Positions 24,866 to 33,112 of a stretch of DNA of 64,000 nt are shown here, in pieces. The stretch is from contig NZ_JBBUKT010000001.1 of assembly GCF_038066715.1 (NCBI RefSeq), positions 1,116,001-1,180,000 on the forward strand, written 5' to 3'. The notes under the pieces were generated by a model. The model was not told the origin of the DNA. It saw only the letters and a program-made list of their open reading frames with translations, and did not search any database. This DNA is from Luteolibacter sp. Y139. Its GTDB lineage: Bacteria; Verrucomicrobiota; Verrucomicrobiia; Verrucomicrobiales; Akkermansiaceae. Numbering within the stretch: the first letter of the stretch is position 1; the number at the start of each line of letters is the position of its first letter. Position numbers and translations under genes: made by a program.

Positions 24866-26683
24866 ATGGAAGCCGAAATCCAAGCATTGCTCGACCGTAT
24901 CGAACGCCAGCATGGCGTGACGATTCCCTACGCCTGCGAATCCGGCAGCCGTGCCTGGGGCTTCGCGTCGCCGGACAGCGATTATGACATCCGCTTCATC
25001 TTCGTGCGGGCGGAGAAGACCTACCTGTCCGTGCTGGATGGCAATGAATCCATCGACCTTCCGCTGGAAGGCGAACTGGATGCCGGCGGCTGGGACGCGC
25101 GCAAGGCAGCGCGGCTGTTAGGAAAGTCGAATGGCGCGCTGGTGGAATGGCTTCACTCGCCCGTGGTCTATCGCTGCGAGCCGGGCTTCCGGGAGCGCTG
25201 GCAAAGTACGGCGCGCGCCGTATTTTCGCCCCGCGCCTCCCGCGACCACTATCATGGACTGGCGAAGCAGATGCTATTCGGAAAGCTGGAAGGCGAGCAG
25301 GTCCGCGCGAAGGACTACCTCTACGCCCTGCGCTCCATCCTCTGCGCCCGGTGGATTGCCGATGGAAACGGCATCCCACCGGTGGCTTTCGCCGAACTGG
25401 TTCCAAGTGCACCGGAAGAGATCCGGGCGCTAATTCCCGGCCTGCTGGAGCACAAGGCACGCACGGCAGAGAGCGAGCGCATGGCACGCCTGCCGGTGCT
25501 CGACGAATTCCTCGCCGCCTCGCTGGCGGAACAAATCGAGATCCCGGCGCTCACGGTCAATGCTGAGCCGCTCGATGCCTTGCTGCGTACCGAGATTCGC
25601 AGGCCATCGCAGGTGCTCAAGCCCGTGGACTTCACTCTCGATCGCGTCCGCCAGCATAATGTGCTGCTGCTCGATACGGTCGCCGGGAGCCATGCCTATG
25701 GCACCGCCATCGCTGGCTCGGACGAAGACCGCCGAGGTGTTTTCGCGGTGCCGCGCTCGTTCTTATTTGGACTCGATGAGATCGAGCAGGTCGCGGATGA
25801 GCGCAACGACCAAGTCTATTACGAGCTGGGTCACTTTGTGGCGCTGCTGTTGAAGAACAATCCGAATGCGCTCGAACTGCTGGCGATGCCGGACGACTGC
25901 ATCCGCCACCGGCATGCGCTATTCGAGCGATTGAAGCCGGAGATCTTCCTCTCGAAACTCTGCGCCAAGACTTTCGGCGAATACGCCATGGGCCAGATCC
26001 GCAAGGCGCGCGGACTGAACAAGAAGATCGTGAATCCCGAGCCGGAACAGCGGCGGGCGATGCTGGAGTTTTGCCATGTGCCGGAAGGCCAAGGCAGCAC
26101 GCCAGTGCTTGATTGGCTCGCCGCGCGCGGCATCTCCCCGCGCGAATGCGGGCTCACTGCGGTGCAGCACGCGGCCGGAATGTTCGCGATCTACCATGAC
26201 CCTCGTGGCGAGGAGCGCGGGATCGTTTCACCCAAGGATCCCGACACGCTCATCTTCAGCAGCGTGCCGAAAGAGGCCATCCCCTTGGCGTGGATGCACT
26301 TCAACCGCGATGCCTTCCAAGCCCACTGCAAGGCTCATCGCGAGTATTGGGAATGGGTCGGCCAGCGCAATGAGGAGCGCTATGCGACCAATGCCAGCCA
26401 TGGCCGCGGGTATGATTCCAAGAACCTGATGCACACGCTGCGGCTGCTCGACATGGCGGGGGAGATCGCGACGGAGGGCGCGCTGCGAGTGCGCAGGCCG
26501 AACCGGGAGTATCTGCTGCGGGTGCGCACGGGTGAATTTGCTTACGAGGATCTTGTGGCTAAGGCGGAAGAGCAGCTTGTCGAAGTGCAGGCTGCCTTTG
26601 AGAGAAGTCCCCTGCCGGAACAGCCGGATCGGGATGTAGTGAATGGATTGCTGGTGGAGATCCGGGAAAGTTTCCAAGCCTGA
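24866..26683 (+). CDS. Tandem RlaP/YcgL-type nucleotidyltransferase fusion
   Basis: A 605-residue protein with two minimal nucleotidyltransferase modules of the polymerase-beta type. The first has ESGSRAWGFASPDSDYDIRF, with metal-binding D39 and D41 and a helical tail (KQMLFGKLEGEQVRAKDYLYA). The second has GSHAYGTAIAGSDEDRRGVF, with D286 and D288 and a longer helical C-terminal part (QIRKARGLNKKIVNP, HGRGYDSKNLMHTLRLLDMA). Single-module relatives (YcgL, RlaP) are associated with RNA-repair gene clusters. Both modules keep their acidic residues, so both may be active. No rtcB ligase or archease gene is near. The acceptor substrate is unknown. Confidence 0.78.
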   Translation: MEAEIQALLDRIERQHGVTIPYACESGSRAWGFASPDSDYDIRFIFVRAEKTYLSVLDGNESIDLPLEGELDAGGWDARKAARLLGKSNGALVEWLHSPVVYRCEPGFRERWQSTARAVFSPRASRDHYHGLAKQMLFGKLEGEQVRAKDYLYALRSILCARWIADGNGIPPVAFAELVPSAPEEIRALIPGLLEHKARTAESERMARLPVLDEFLAASLAEQIEIPALTVNAEPLDALLRTEIRRPSQVLKPVDFTLDRVRQHNVLLLDTVAGSHAYGTAIAGSDEDRRGVFAVPRSFLFGLDEIEQVADERNDQVYYELGHFVALLLKNNPNALELLAMPDDCIRHRHALFERLKPEIFLSKLCAKTFGEYAMGQIRKARGLNKKIVNPEPEQRRAMLEFCHVPEGQGSTPVLDWLAARGISPRECGLTAVQHAAGMFAIYHDPRGEERGIVSPKDPDTLIFSSVPKEAIPLAWMHFNRDAFQAHCKAHREYWEWVGQRNEERYATNASHGRGYDSKNLMHTLRLLDMAGEIATEGALRVRRPNREYLLRVRTGEFAYEDLVAKAEEQLVEVQAAFERSPLPEQPDRDVVNGLLVEIRESFQA

Positions 26684-26713
26684 GAGTCTGCAGCCGATCG
26701 CGCATGGTATTTC

Positions 26714-26759
26714 CCCGGCACTTCGTGCCGGGCTTTTATGAGTGGTCCCCGTTGGGACC
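26714..26759 (+). terminator. Tandem hairpins, first with terminator features
   Basis: CCCGGCAC, TTC, GTGCCGGG followed by CTTTTAT makes a clear intrinsic terminator for the nucleotidyltransferase gene. A second hairpin (GGTCCC, CGTT, GGGACC) follows 11 bases later in the same 140-base gap. Confidence 0.7.
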
Positions 26760-26824
26760 GGGAAGAGCAGGCAAGACTCGGACTGCCATCTTGCTTTGCT
26801 CTCCCGAAAATGGGATAGTCTCCC

Positions 26825-27418
26825 ATGCCAGGCTACCATCCGGGACTGAAGACCTTCTTTCTTCCGCTCCGCGAGGGACACGTCACCTTGCGAGAGGGCA
26901 TGGAACGGCTCATGGCCATCGGCAATCCCCAAGGGGACGTGCCGTGGATCGTGAGGATCATGGAGAACCCCGCCTTCGATGTGCCGCCGCTGTCGCTCTT
27001 TCGCGGGCGGGTTACGCTGGAGCAGCACGACTACATCCACCTGCTGCTGGGTCGCGGGACCACGTTGATGGACGAGGCGTTCATCATCGGCTTCACGATG
27101 GGCTCGACGAAGCGGATGCGCACTTCGGCCACCGAGTTCTTCGGGCAGGTCGCGAGCCGCTTTTATCCGAAAGCCTATCGTTTTCCACCCACGGCGCACC
27201 GGGTGTTTCACGATGCGGTGCATCTCGCGGCGATCTCCGATTGCCAGCCGCTGGACCGGGTCGATTTCACGCCGCTGATGGACTACCCGCTGCGCGAGGT
27301 GAGACGACGGGTGGGCCTGGAGGAAAGCTTGCTACAGGCCTACTACGAGCTGGAAGCAAAGCGGAATCCGCGGATCGCGGCGTGCCGGAGATTGGTGGAG
27401 GGAGTGACGGCGGCGTAA
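26825..27418 (+). CDS. COQ4-motif protein of unknown function
   Basis: A 197-residue soluble protein. It contains H68-D-Y-I-H72 followed after exactly eleven residues by E84 (in LMDEAFIIGFTMG). HDxxHx11E is the zinc-binding signature of COQ4, a ubiquinone-pathway protein, so the fold is probably COQ4-like. The C-terminal half has a second His-rich stretch (AHRVFHDAVHLAA). PVC bacteria are usually menaquinone users, so a direct role in ubiquinone synthesis is doubtful. It follows the tandem nucleotidyltransferase but is separated from it by a terminator. Start MPGYHPGL lies at the first Met in frame. Confidence 0.6.
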   Translation: MPGYHPGLKTFFLPLREGHVTLREGMERLMAIGNPQGDVPWIVRIMENPAFDVPPLSLFRGRVTLEQHDYIHLLLGRGTTLMDEAFIIGFTMGSTKRMRTSATEFFGQVASRFYPKAYRFPPTAHRVFHDAVHLAAISDCQPLDRVDFTPLMDYPLREVRRRVGLEESLLQAYYELEAKRNPRIAACRRLVEGVTAA

Positions 27419-27424
27419 GTGAAT

Positions 27425-27479
27425 TAAGGAGTGTCGACATCCTGTCGACACGGCGTGGACAGAATGTCCACGCTCCTTA
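27425..27479. repeat. Cruciform intergenic element (REP-like)
   Basis: Outer arms TAAGGAG and CTCCTTA enclose two hairpins: TGTCGACA-TCC-TGTCGACA, and CGTGGACA-GAA-TGTCCACG. The whole forms a three-way junction. It fills the gap between convergent genes and its right arm supplies the TAA stop of rlmN. The layout resembles REP-type repeats. A second intergenic palindrome near 36.1 kb shares the end CCACGCTCCTT. Confidence 0.7.
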
Positions 27480-28655
27480 TTTGCGCTTCATCGGAGCCTC
27501 GATGATCCCCTCTTCCGTCTCTTGCTTGAGGCGGAGCTGGCCGCAGGCGGCGTCGATGTCGTGGCCTTTTTCCAAGCGCAGGGTGGCGGAGACGCCGGCG
27601 TTTTTCAGGATGTCGCGGAAGGCGCGGCACTGATGCTCGGACGGCCGCTTCCAATCGAGGCCTTCGACGGTGTTGTAGGGGATTAGGTTCACCTTCGCCT
27701 TCAGGCGGCGCGCGTGAGTGGCGAGGATGCGCGCCTGTTCGAGGTCGTCGTTGACGCCCTCGATGAGGATGTACTCCAGCGTGAGGTGCTGCTTCTTGCG
27801 GGAGTTCCAGTAGTCGAGCGCATCGAAGAGTTCGGCGGTGCCCCACTTCTTGTTCACCGGCATGATCTGGCCGCGGACGTCATCGGTCGCACCGTGCAGG
27901 GAGATCGCGAGACGGATCTGCTGCGGGTGCTCAGCGAGCTGGCGGATCTGCGGGACGAGGCCGGAGGTAGAAATCGTAAGGTGCCGTGCGCCGAGATACA
28001 GGCCCCACGGCGAGGTGATGGTCGTGATGGCGGCGAGCAGGTTATCGAGATTCGCGAGCGGCTCACCCATGCCCATGAAGACGAGATTGTCGACGCGTTC
28101 ACCGGAGAGGAGTTCTGCCATGAGCACTTGGCCGGCGATTTCCGAGGGCTCCAGATTGCGCGAGAAGCCAGCGAGGCCGGAGGCGCAGAACTTACAGCCA
28201 TAGGCGCAGCCGACCTGTGAGGAGACGCACAGCGTCCGGCGGTCCGACTTCTCGCCGTAAAGAGCGGGGTTTGCCGGGATCAACACGCTTTCAACGTAGC
28301 GGCCGTCGTGGAGCTTGAAGAGGAACTTGCGGGTGGTGTCCGCGCTGCCCTGGGTGTGCGTGTGATCCAGCGAGTGGAGTCGGAAGCCTGAGCCGAGTTT
28401 CTCCCGCAAGGCGGCGGGGAGATTGCTCATGGCATCCACCGAGGGAGCCTTTTTTTTCCAGATCCAATCGAGAATCTGCCCGGCGCGGAACGCAGGCTGG
28501 CCTTCGGCGGCCAAGTAGGCCTCCAGGGCGGCGGGATCGTAACCAGTGAGCGCAGGGAGCACGGCGGGAGCATGCTTGGCGGGAGGCGTCGCGTCCAATC
28601 CGATTAGGCGCAGAAAGGCATGCGACCGGGTGCTCGCGCATCCAAAAATCACCAC
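27477..28655 (-). CDS. rlmN: 23S rRNA adenine(2503)-C2 methyltransferase
   Basis: A radical-SAM methylase that modifies A2503 of 23S rRNA, and A37 of some tRNAs in known members. The Fe-S cluster motif is CAYGCKFCASG, and FMGMGEPLANLDN and ISLHGATDDVRG are typical. Cys residues near both ends (SSQVGC, AACGQLRLK) correspond to the mechanistic pair. The product is up to 392 residues, and the first 30-40 are poorly conserved. The annotated start is a GTG and may be too early, but no better ATG is in frame. The stop lies inside a cruciform repeat. Confidence 0.94.
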   Translation of the reverse strand: MVIFGCASTRSHAFLRLIGLDATPPAKHAPAVLPALTGYDPAALEAYLAAEGQPAFRAGQILDWIWKKKAPSVDAMSNLPAALREKLGSGFRLHSLDHTHTQGSADTTRKFLFKLHDGRYVESVLIPANPALYGEKSDRRTLCVSSQVGCAYGCKFCASGLAGFSRNLEPSEIAGQVLMAELLSGERVDNLVFMGMGEPLANLDNLLAAITTITSPWGLYLGARHLTISTSGLVPQIRQLAEHPQQIRLAISLHGATDDVRGQIMPVNKKWGTAELFDALDYWNSRKKQHLTLEYILIEGVNDDLEQARILATHARRLKAKVNLIPYNTVEGLDWKRPSEHQCRAFRDILKNAGVSATLRLEKGHDIDAACGQLRLKQETEEGIIEAPMKRK

Positions 28656-28724
28656 ACATCGTCATTTATCTTCACAAAATATGCTACTTTAGGCCAATTC
28701 ATTCGTTATTACTCCACCGTGCCG

Positions 28725-31256
28725 ATGAAATTCCAGTGCCCCGCCTGTGCCCGCGTGTACGAACTCGAGCCCGCTCAGTTTCCCGCGAAGGCGAGGTGCG
28801 AGGGTTGCGGCACGAAAAGTTTGATCGAGGAAACCGGGGAAATCCGGGTCATCGAATCTCCTCCCGCGGCGGCCGTTCCGCAGGCAGTGGCAGTGCCAAC
28901 ACCCGCACCGCGGATGATCGTCAGCTCTGGCAAAAAGAGCGGGCCGTCCTGGGGTGGAGTGGCGGCAGCGCTGGTGGTCTTTGGCGGCGGTGTGGTCGCT
29001 TTTTCTCCGGGCGTGAGGAGCCGGGTGTTTGGCGCGGACACGACCAGCAAGGAGACCCTGAAGAGCCTCGAAAAGGCCGCCAAGGCACCGGCTGCGAAAG
29101 AGGAGACCGCTGCTCCTGCCGAAACCAAAGTGGCTGCCAAGACCCAGCCCACTGCTCCGGTCGCAGCCGCCACGGAACCCGCTGCACCTTCTCCTATCGC
29201 CGCCGATCCGGCTCCTTTGCCACCGGCCGCGCCAGCCGCACCGGCGGAAGCCACACCTGCCCCACCGGAAACCGCAGCGACGCTGGAGAGTGCCTCCCCG
29301 GAAATCGCCCGCGCTTTCCAGACGACCCTCGAACGAATTTCGGCCGCGCCTGACAAGGTGGAGGACGAAGCCCGCCTTCTCCTACGCGGACTCTTTGCCA
29401 AGTCGAACGGCAAGACCCGTGCCGCTGATCTCGCGAAGGATCACCCGGAGCTGTTGCTCGGCCTGCTGGGTGACTTGTGGGCACGGGTCGAAGAAGCTGC
29501 TGGTGCGCGGCTTCCGGCGGTGACGCGGATCTCCATTCGTTCCCGTTCCGCGAACAAGGCTACCGATCTGACGGAAACCTACGTGAAGCTCCTGTCGCCG
29601 GAGAAGGCCGGCGAAGCGGCGGGAGCGGACAAGCTCTCCGCCATCGCCCGCTCGCCGGAGCTGGGCAAGCTGCTGCAGCATTTCACCGAGGCCGAGGATA
29701 GCGGGACGATCGACAATGCCCTCACGCTCGGCCGCATGGTTCATGCCCTCCGCCAAGGGAAGGTTCCCTTGGCCGATGCGCCGGCAGCCGTCGCGCAAGC
29801 GGCTGACCCCGACAGCTTGCCGGACGTGAAGAAGTCCGTGGACCTGGCTGACTTCAAGGACGTCCGCGAGCTGGTCCGCTGGGCGCATGGGTTCAATCCC
29901 TCCGCGAAGGCCAAGGTGAAGGTGCCCACCGGTTCGGAGGCAGAGCAGATCCTCGCCCGCGTGAAGGCCTATCTGGCACTGCCACCGGAAGCGCTGCTAG
30001 CGCACCCGGGCGCGGCGGAGTTTCCCGGCGCGGTGCCGGCGAATGCACCGCGGGTGGAGAAGCAGGTATCGATTGACCTGAACATGCCGCGCTGGCAGGC
30101 GACCGGACTCTATGCGCCTCCGGGCGGAGCGATCACGGTGGCCGTACCTGCCCCGCTGCGGAAGCTAGGCCTCAAGCTCCGCATCGGCGCGGACACGGAC
30201 AATATTCTCAAGACGAGCGGTGAGGAAGAGAACAACCTCAGCCGCTTTCCCATGATCTCACGAGAGATCGCACTCGACGATGCGCGCGTGACGGCCGGCA
30301 ATCCCTTCGGTGGCGCGATCTACATCGATGTGCCCTTCGGCAACAATGGCGGTGCCTTCCAAGTGCCTGCCCACGGCTGGACCATCCGGCCGTTCGATAA
30401 AATGCCTTCTCCCGAAGTGAAGGCGCTATCCATCGCCGGTGGCGTGGAGATGGCATGGTGGCGCGCCGGCATGACGCCCTCCGCATGGCACGATGAGCTC
30501 AAGAAGCCCGCGCCGTGGGCGGAGCTCGAGCTCGGCATGCTTCACACGTCCGTGCCGCGTGATAGCGCCGCCGAGGTTCGCAATCCCGCGGAGCTTGCTG
30601 CGTTTTGGGATCAGGTGATGGATGCGCAGTGGAAGTTCGCCGGCTATCCCGGCTACCGCTACATCCCGATGCGCGTGAGCTTCGACCGCCAGATCAGCGC
30701 GGGCTTCATGCACTCCGGCTATCCGATCATGGTCCATGTCCCGGAGGTGAAGGAGGTGCTCGATTTGAAGAAGCTCCAGACCGAGGGAAGCTGGGGGCTC
30801 TATCACGAGATCGGCCACAATCACCAGCCGGTCTGCATCACGCCGAGTGGCTTCACGGAGTCGACGGTGAATCTCTTCACGCTGGCCACGCTGAAGGCAA
30901 CGATTCCGAAACGGGATCCGATCGCTGGCCACGACGCGCTATCGGATGCCAAGGGGCTGCTGAAAAAGCGCCAGGCCGGAGAAGAGGACGCTTGGATCAA
31001 TCTTTCGCTGTTCCTGCCGCTGATCGACGAGTTCGGCTACGAAAGCATCACGCGCACGCTGACCGGCTACTGGACTGACGCTCGCAAGGACAGCAGTGCC
31101 ATCAATCTCTCGAACGAAGAGCGCCAGGACCAATGGACTCTCCGCTTCGGCGAGACGGTGCAGAGGGACGTGAGCGAGTATTTCGAAAGCGTACGCTACA
31201 AGGTGTCGCCTGCCACGAAGAAGAAACTGTCCAAGTACCCGGTCTGGAAGCCGTAA
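28725..31256 (+). CDS. Membrane-anchored M60-type (enhancin-like) metallopeptidase with zinc ribbon
   Basis: An 843-residue protein. The N-terminus is an MJ0042-type zinc ribbon (C5, C8, C25, C28), then comes a TM helix at about 76-94, an Ala/Pro-rich spacer of about 100 residues, a helical region (about 190-430), and a peptidase part. The peptidase carries H694-E-I-G-H698 followed by E712, matching the M60-family HExxH...E pattern. M60 peptidases cut glycoproteins such as mucins. The ribbon would lie in the cytoplasm and the peptidase outside. The start is set by the ribbon; the open frame continues 35 codons upstream. Confidence 0.78.
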   Translation: MKFQCPACARVYELEPAQFPAKARCEGCGTKSLIEETGEIRVIESPPAAAVPQAVAVPTPAPRMIVSSGKKSGPSWGGVAAALVVFGGGVVAFSPGVRSRVFGADTTSKETLKSLEKAAKAPAAKEETAAPAETKVAAKTQPTAPVAAATEPAAPSPIAADPAPLPPAAPAAPAEATPAPPETAATLESASPEIARAFQTTLERISAAPDKVEDEARLLLRGLFAKSNGKTRAADLAKDHPELLLGLLGDLWARVEEAAGARLPAVTRISIRSRSANKATDLTETYVKLLSPEKAGEAAGADKLSAIARSPELGKLLQHFTEAEDSGTIDNALTLGRMVHALRQGKVPLADAPAAVAQAADPDSLPDVKKSVDLADFKDVRELVRWAHGFNPSAKAKVKVPTGSEAEQILARVKAYLALPPEALLAHPGAAEFPGAVPANAPRVEKQVSIDLNMPRWQATGLYAPPGGAITVAVPAPLRKLGLKLRIGADTDNILKTSGEEENNLSRFPMISREIALDDARVTAGNPFGGAIYIDVPFGNNGGAFQVPAHGWTIRPFDKMPSPEVKALSIAGGVEMAWWRAGMTPSAWHDELKKPAPWAELELGMLHTSVPRDSAAEVRNPAELAAFWDQVMDAQWKFAGYPGYRYIPMRVSFDRQISAGFMHSGYPIMVHVPEVKEVLDLKKLQTEGSWGLYHEIGHNHQPVCITPSGFTESTVNLFTLATLKATIPKRDPIAGHDALSDAKGLLKKRQAGEEDAWINLSLFLPLIDEFGYESITRTLTGYWTDARKDSSAINLSNEERQDQWTLRFGETVQRDVSEYFESVRYKVSPATKKKLSKYPVWKP

Positions 31257-31273
31257 CGACGCTGGATGATTGA

Positions 31274-32242
31274 TCAGCTCACGGTCCACTGCCCGGCACT
31301 GATCGTCGGGCGAGCCCATGCGTCCTCCTCCTTCTTTCGGTCCGGAGCGATCTCCTGCGGGGACTTCCCGCGCCACTTCGATTCCATGCCGCGGATCGTG
31401 AAGGTCCCGCCAGCGGGATCGATCTCCAGCACGGTGTAGAGCGGACCATCGTAGTTGGCGCTCATGGTGAGAATGGGGAATTTCTTGGCGAGCTCGGGGT
31501 CCACCGAATCGTTTCTAACACCTCCCATATAGTAGTAGGATGCCGAGTTGATGTGGGTGTAAGGGATGCCATTGATCACGCGGCTGTGGTCGATGTGCCA
31601 GTGGCCATTGAAGCAGCCCGCGACCTTGCGCTTGCCGTCTTGGGTCTTGGCAGCTTCCAGGATGGTACGGACCTCCTCTTGATTCGTGATGCAGTCCGGG
31701 CGTTCGAGGCTCTGGTGCAAAAACACGAAGGTATTCAGGCGAGTGTTTTCGAGGTCCTTGTGAAGCCACTCGAGTTGATCCGCGGCGATGGACCTCGGAT
31801 AGCCGCCCTTCCAATCCTTCGGCCGGTCGTTCGCATCGAGCACGATGAAGTGATAGCCGCCGAGGTCGAAGGAATCGTAGCGCTGCTTCATCCCCCAGAA
31901 GGCCATCGTTTGCTCACGCCTGAAGCCGCCGTCGGTGTCGTGGTTTCCCAGCACATGATAGCGAGGACCGCGGAAGCCATTGAAGATGTCGAGGAAGCCT
32001 TGGTTCGCGGGCTTGGGCGTGCAGAAGTCGCCGAGCTGCATGATCGCATCGACCGACTCCTTGTTCATGAGATCGATGAAGGAGCGGAGTCGCTCGTCGG
32101 CATCGGGAACGAGGTCCTTGTGGATGTCCGTGATGAGGCCGATGCGGATCTTTTTCGCTCCCGCACCAGCGGCCTCAAGCGGAAGGGCAAAGGCTGAGGC
32201 GGCAAGGACCGAGTTCTTGAGAAGTTTGCGGCGGGTGACCAT
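31274..32242 (-). CDS. Tat-exported metallophosphoesterase
   Basis: A 322-residue calcineurin-like phosphoesterase. The leader begins MVTRRKLLKNSVLAASAFAL, a twin-arginine type signal. Metal-binding motifs are visible: GLITDIHKD, QLGDFCTP, LGNHDTDGG, and GHWHIDHS near the end. The domain order is standard. The substrate is unknown, but an exported phosphodiester or phosphomonoester hydrolase fits. An in-frame ATG six codons earlier is possible. It converges on the M60 gene, 17 bases apart, and follows a pseudopilin-like gene on the same strand. Confidence 0.85.
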   Translation of the reverse strand: MVTRRKLLKNSVLAASAFALPLEAAGAGAKKIRIGLITDIHKDLVPDADERLRSFIDLMNKESVDAIMQLGDFCTPKPANQGFLDIFNGFRGPRYHVLGNHDTDGGFRREQTMAFWGMKQRYDSFDLGGYHFIVLDANDRPKDWKGGYPRSIAADQLEWLHKDLENTRLNTFVFLHQSLERPDCITNQEEVRTILEAAKTQDGKRKVAGCFNGHWHIDHSRVINGIPYTHINSASYYYMGGVRNDSVDPELAKKFPILTMSANYDGPLYTVLEIDPAGGTFTIRGMESKWRGKSPQEIAPDRKKEEDAWARPTISAGQWTVS

Positions 32243-32317
32243 GAAGCATCGAACGTTCATGGACGTCTCTTCCTTGCCGACATTTTCGTCGTCTCTGGGG
32301 GCGAAATCGCCACCGAC

Positions 32318-32974
32318 TCACCGGGCAGGATACTTCAGCTCCGGTGCCTTGCCTTTCCAACACGGGGCGGAGAGATCGAAGAGGGTTTTAGCGGCATTGA
32401 TCATCACCAAGCCGTTGTCCTGTCGAATAGTCATGCTTTTCGCGCTGCCATCCATGAAGACAATGACCGCGTGTCCATCAAACGGCTTCTGATCAAATTG
32501 GAGGGTCCCGGGAATCAACGGTGCCACCAGCAGCGGCGTGTCGGCAGGAGCATCCGCCGGGAGATTGGCAACGTAGGCGAAGCCAACCTCCCCCTTCGCG
32601 AACGCCTGCTCCAAAGGTGAAATCACATTGTCCGGACGGTGGGTAGGCAGGGCGGGATAGCGGCAATAGCCAATCTTTTCGGAAGCGGCTCCCCCGGCGA
32701 GCAGCAGGCGGAAATAGTCATTCGAAGTCGTCAGCGAAAATGGGGCGATGCCTTTTTCCGCGGCGACCTTCTTCATTGTCTCCTCGTTCGGGAACGAGCC
32801 GTAGCGCTCCTGATGATCCAACAAGGCGAGGAAGATCTGCTTTGCATTGTTGATGGCTTCCCGACGATCCCCCGCCTTCCGCCCAGGGGGTTTGGGGATA
32901 ACAGGCGCTGAAAGGAGCATCAACAAACCAATCACGATAGCGATTCCGAAGACGTTGAAGAGCGTTCCTTTCAT
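32318..32974 (-). CDS. Pseudopilin-like membrane protein
   Basis: A 218-residue protein with an N-terminal hydrophobic helix (TLFNVFGIAIVIGLLMLLSAP) and REAINNAKQIFLALLDHQERYGSFP, the layout of type II secretion pseudopilin-like proteins common in PVC bacteria. The end holds HAVIVFMDGSAKSM, like the H-x9-DG motif of DUF1559 proteins. There is no clear prepilin cleavage site (G/A before a Phe), so it may simply be a membrane-anchored relative. Function is unknown. Confidence 0.6.
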   Translation of the reverse strand: MKGTLFNVFGIAIVIGLLMLLSAPVIPKPPGRKAGDRREAINNAKQIFLALLDHQERYGSFPNEETMKKVAAEKGIAPFSLTTSNDYFRLLLAGGAASEKIGYCRYPALPTHRPDNVISPLEQAFAKGEVGFAYVANLPADAPADTPLLVAPLIPGTLQFDQKPFDGHAVIVFMDGSAKSMTIRQDNGLVMINAAKTLFDLSAPCWKGKAPELKYPAR

Positions 32975-33044
32975 AGCCGATTGCAAGTGTCATCCTTGCA
33001 TGAAGCTGCGGCGAAACCACTTTGAGATTCGCATGAATACGACA

Positions 33045-33076
33045 ACGGGCCGGCTCCTTGGAAAGAGACGGCCCGT
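33045..33076 (-). terminator. Hairpin after typA
   Basis: ACGGGCCG pairs with CGGCCCGT (8 bp) around a 16-base loop that can form three more pairs. On the minus strand it follows the typA stop by about 35 bases and leads into TTGTCGTATTC, only a weak T-run. Confidence 0.5.
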
Positions 33077-33112
33077 GCAGGGAAGGCTAGGAGGAGGGAA
33101 GCTTGTTGCTCC

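Noticed and set aside
26704-27633. A 309-residue open frame overlapping the COQ4-motif gene
   Set aside because: It runs through a terminator hairpin, the cruciform repeat and the end of rlmN in the wrong frame and has no family features.
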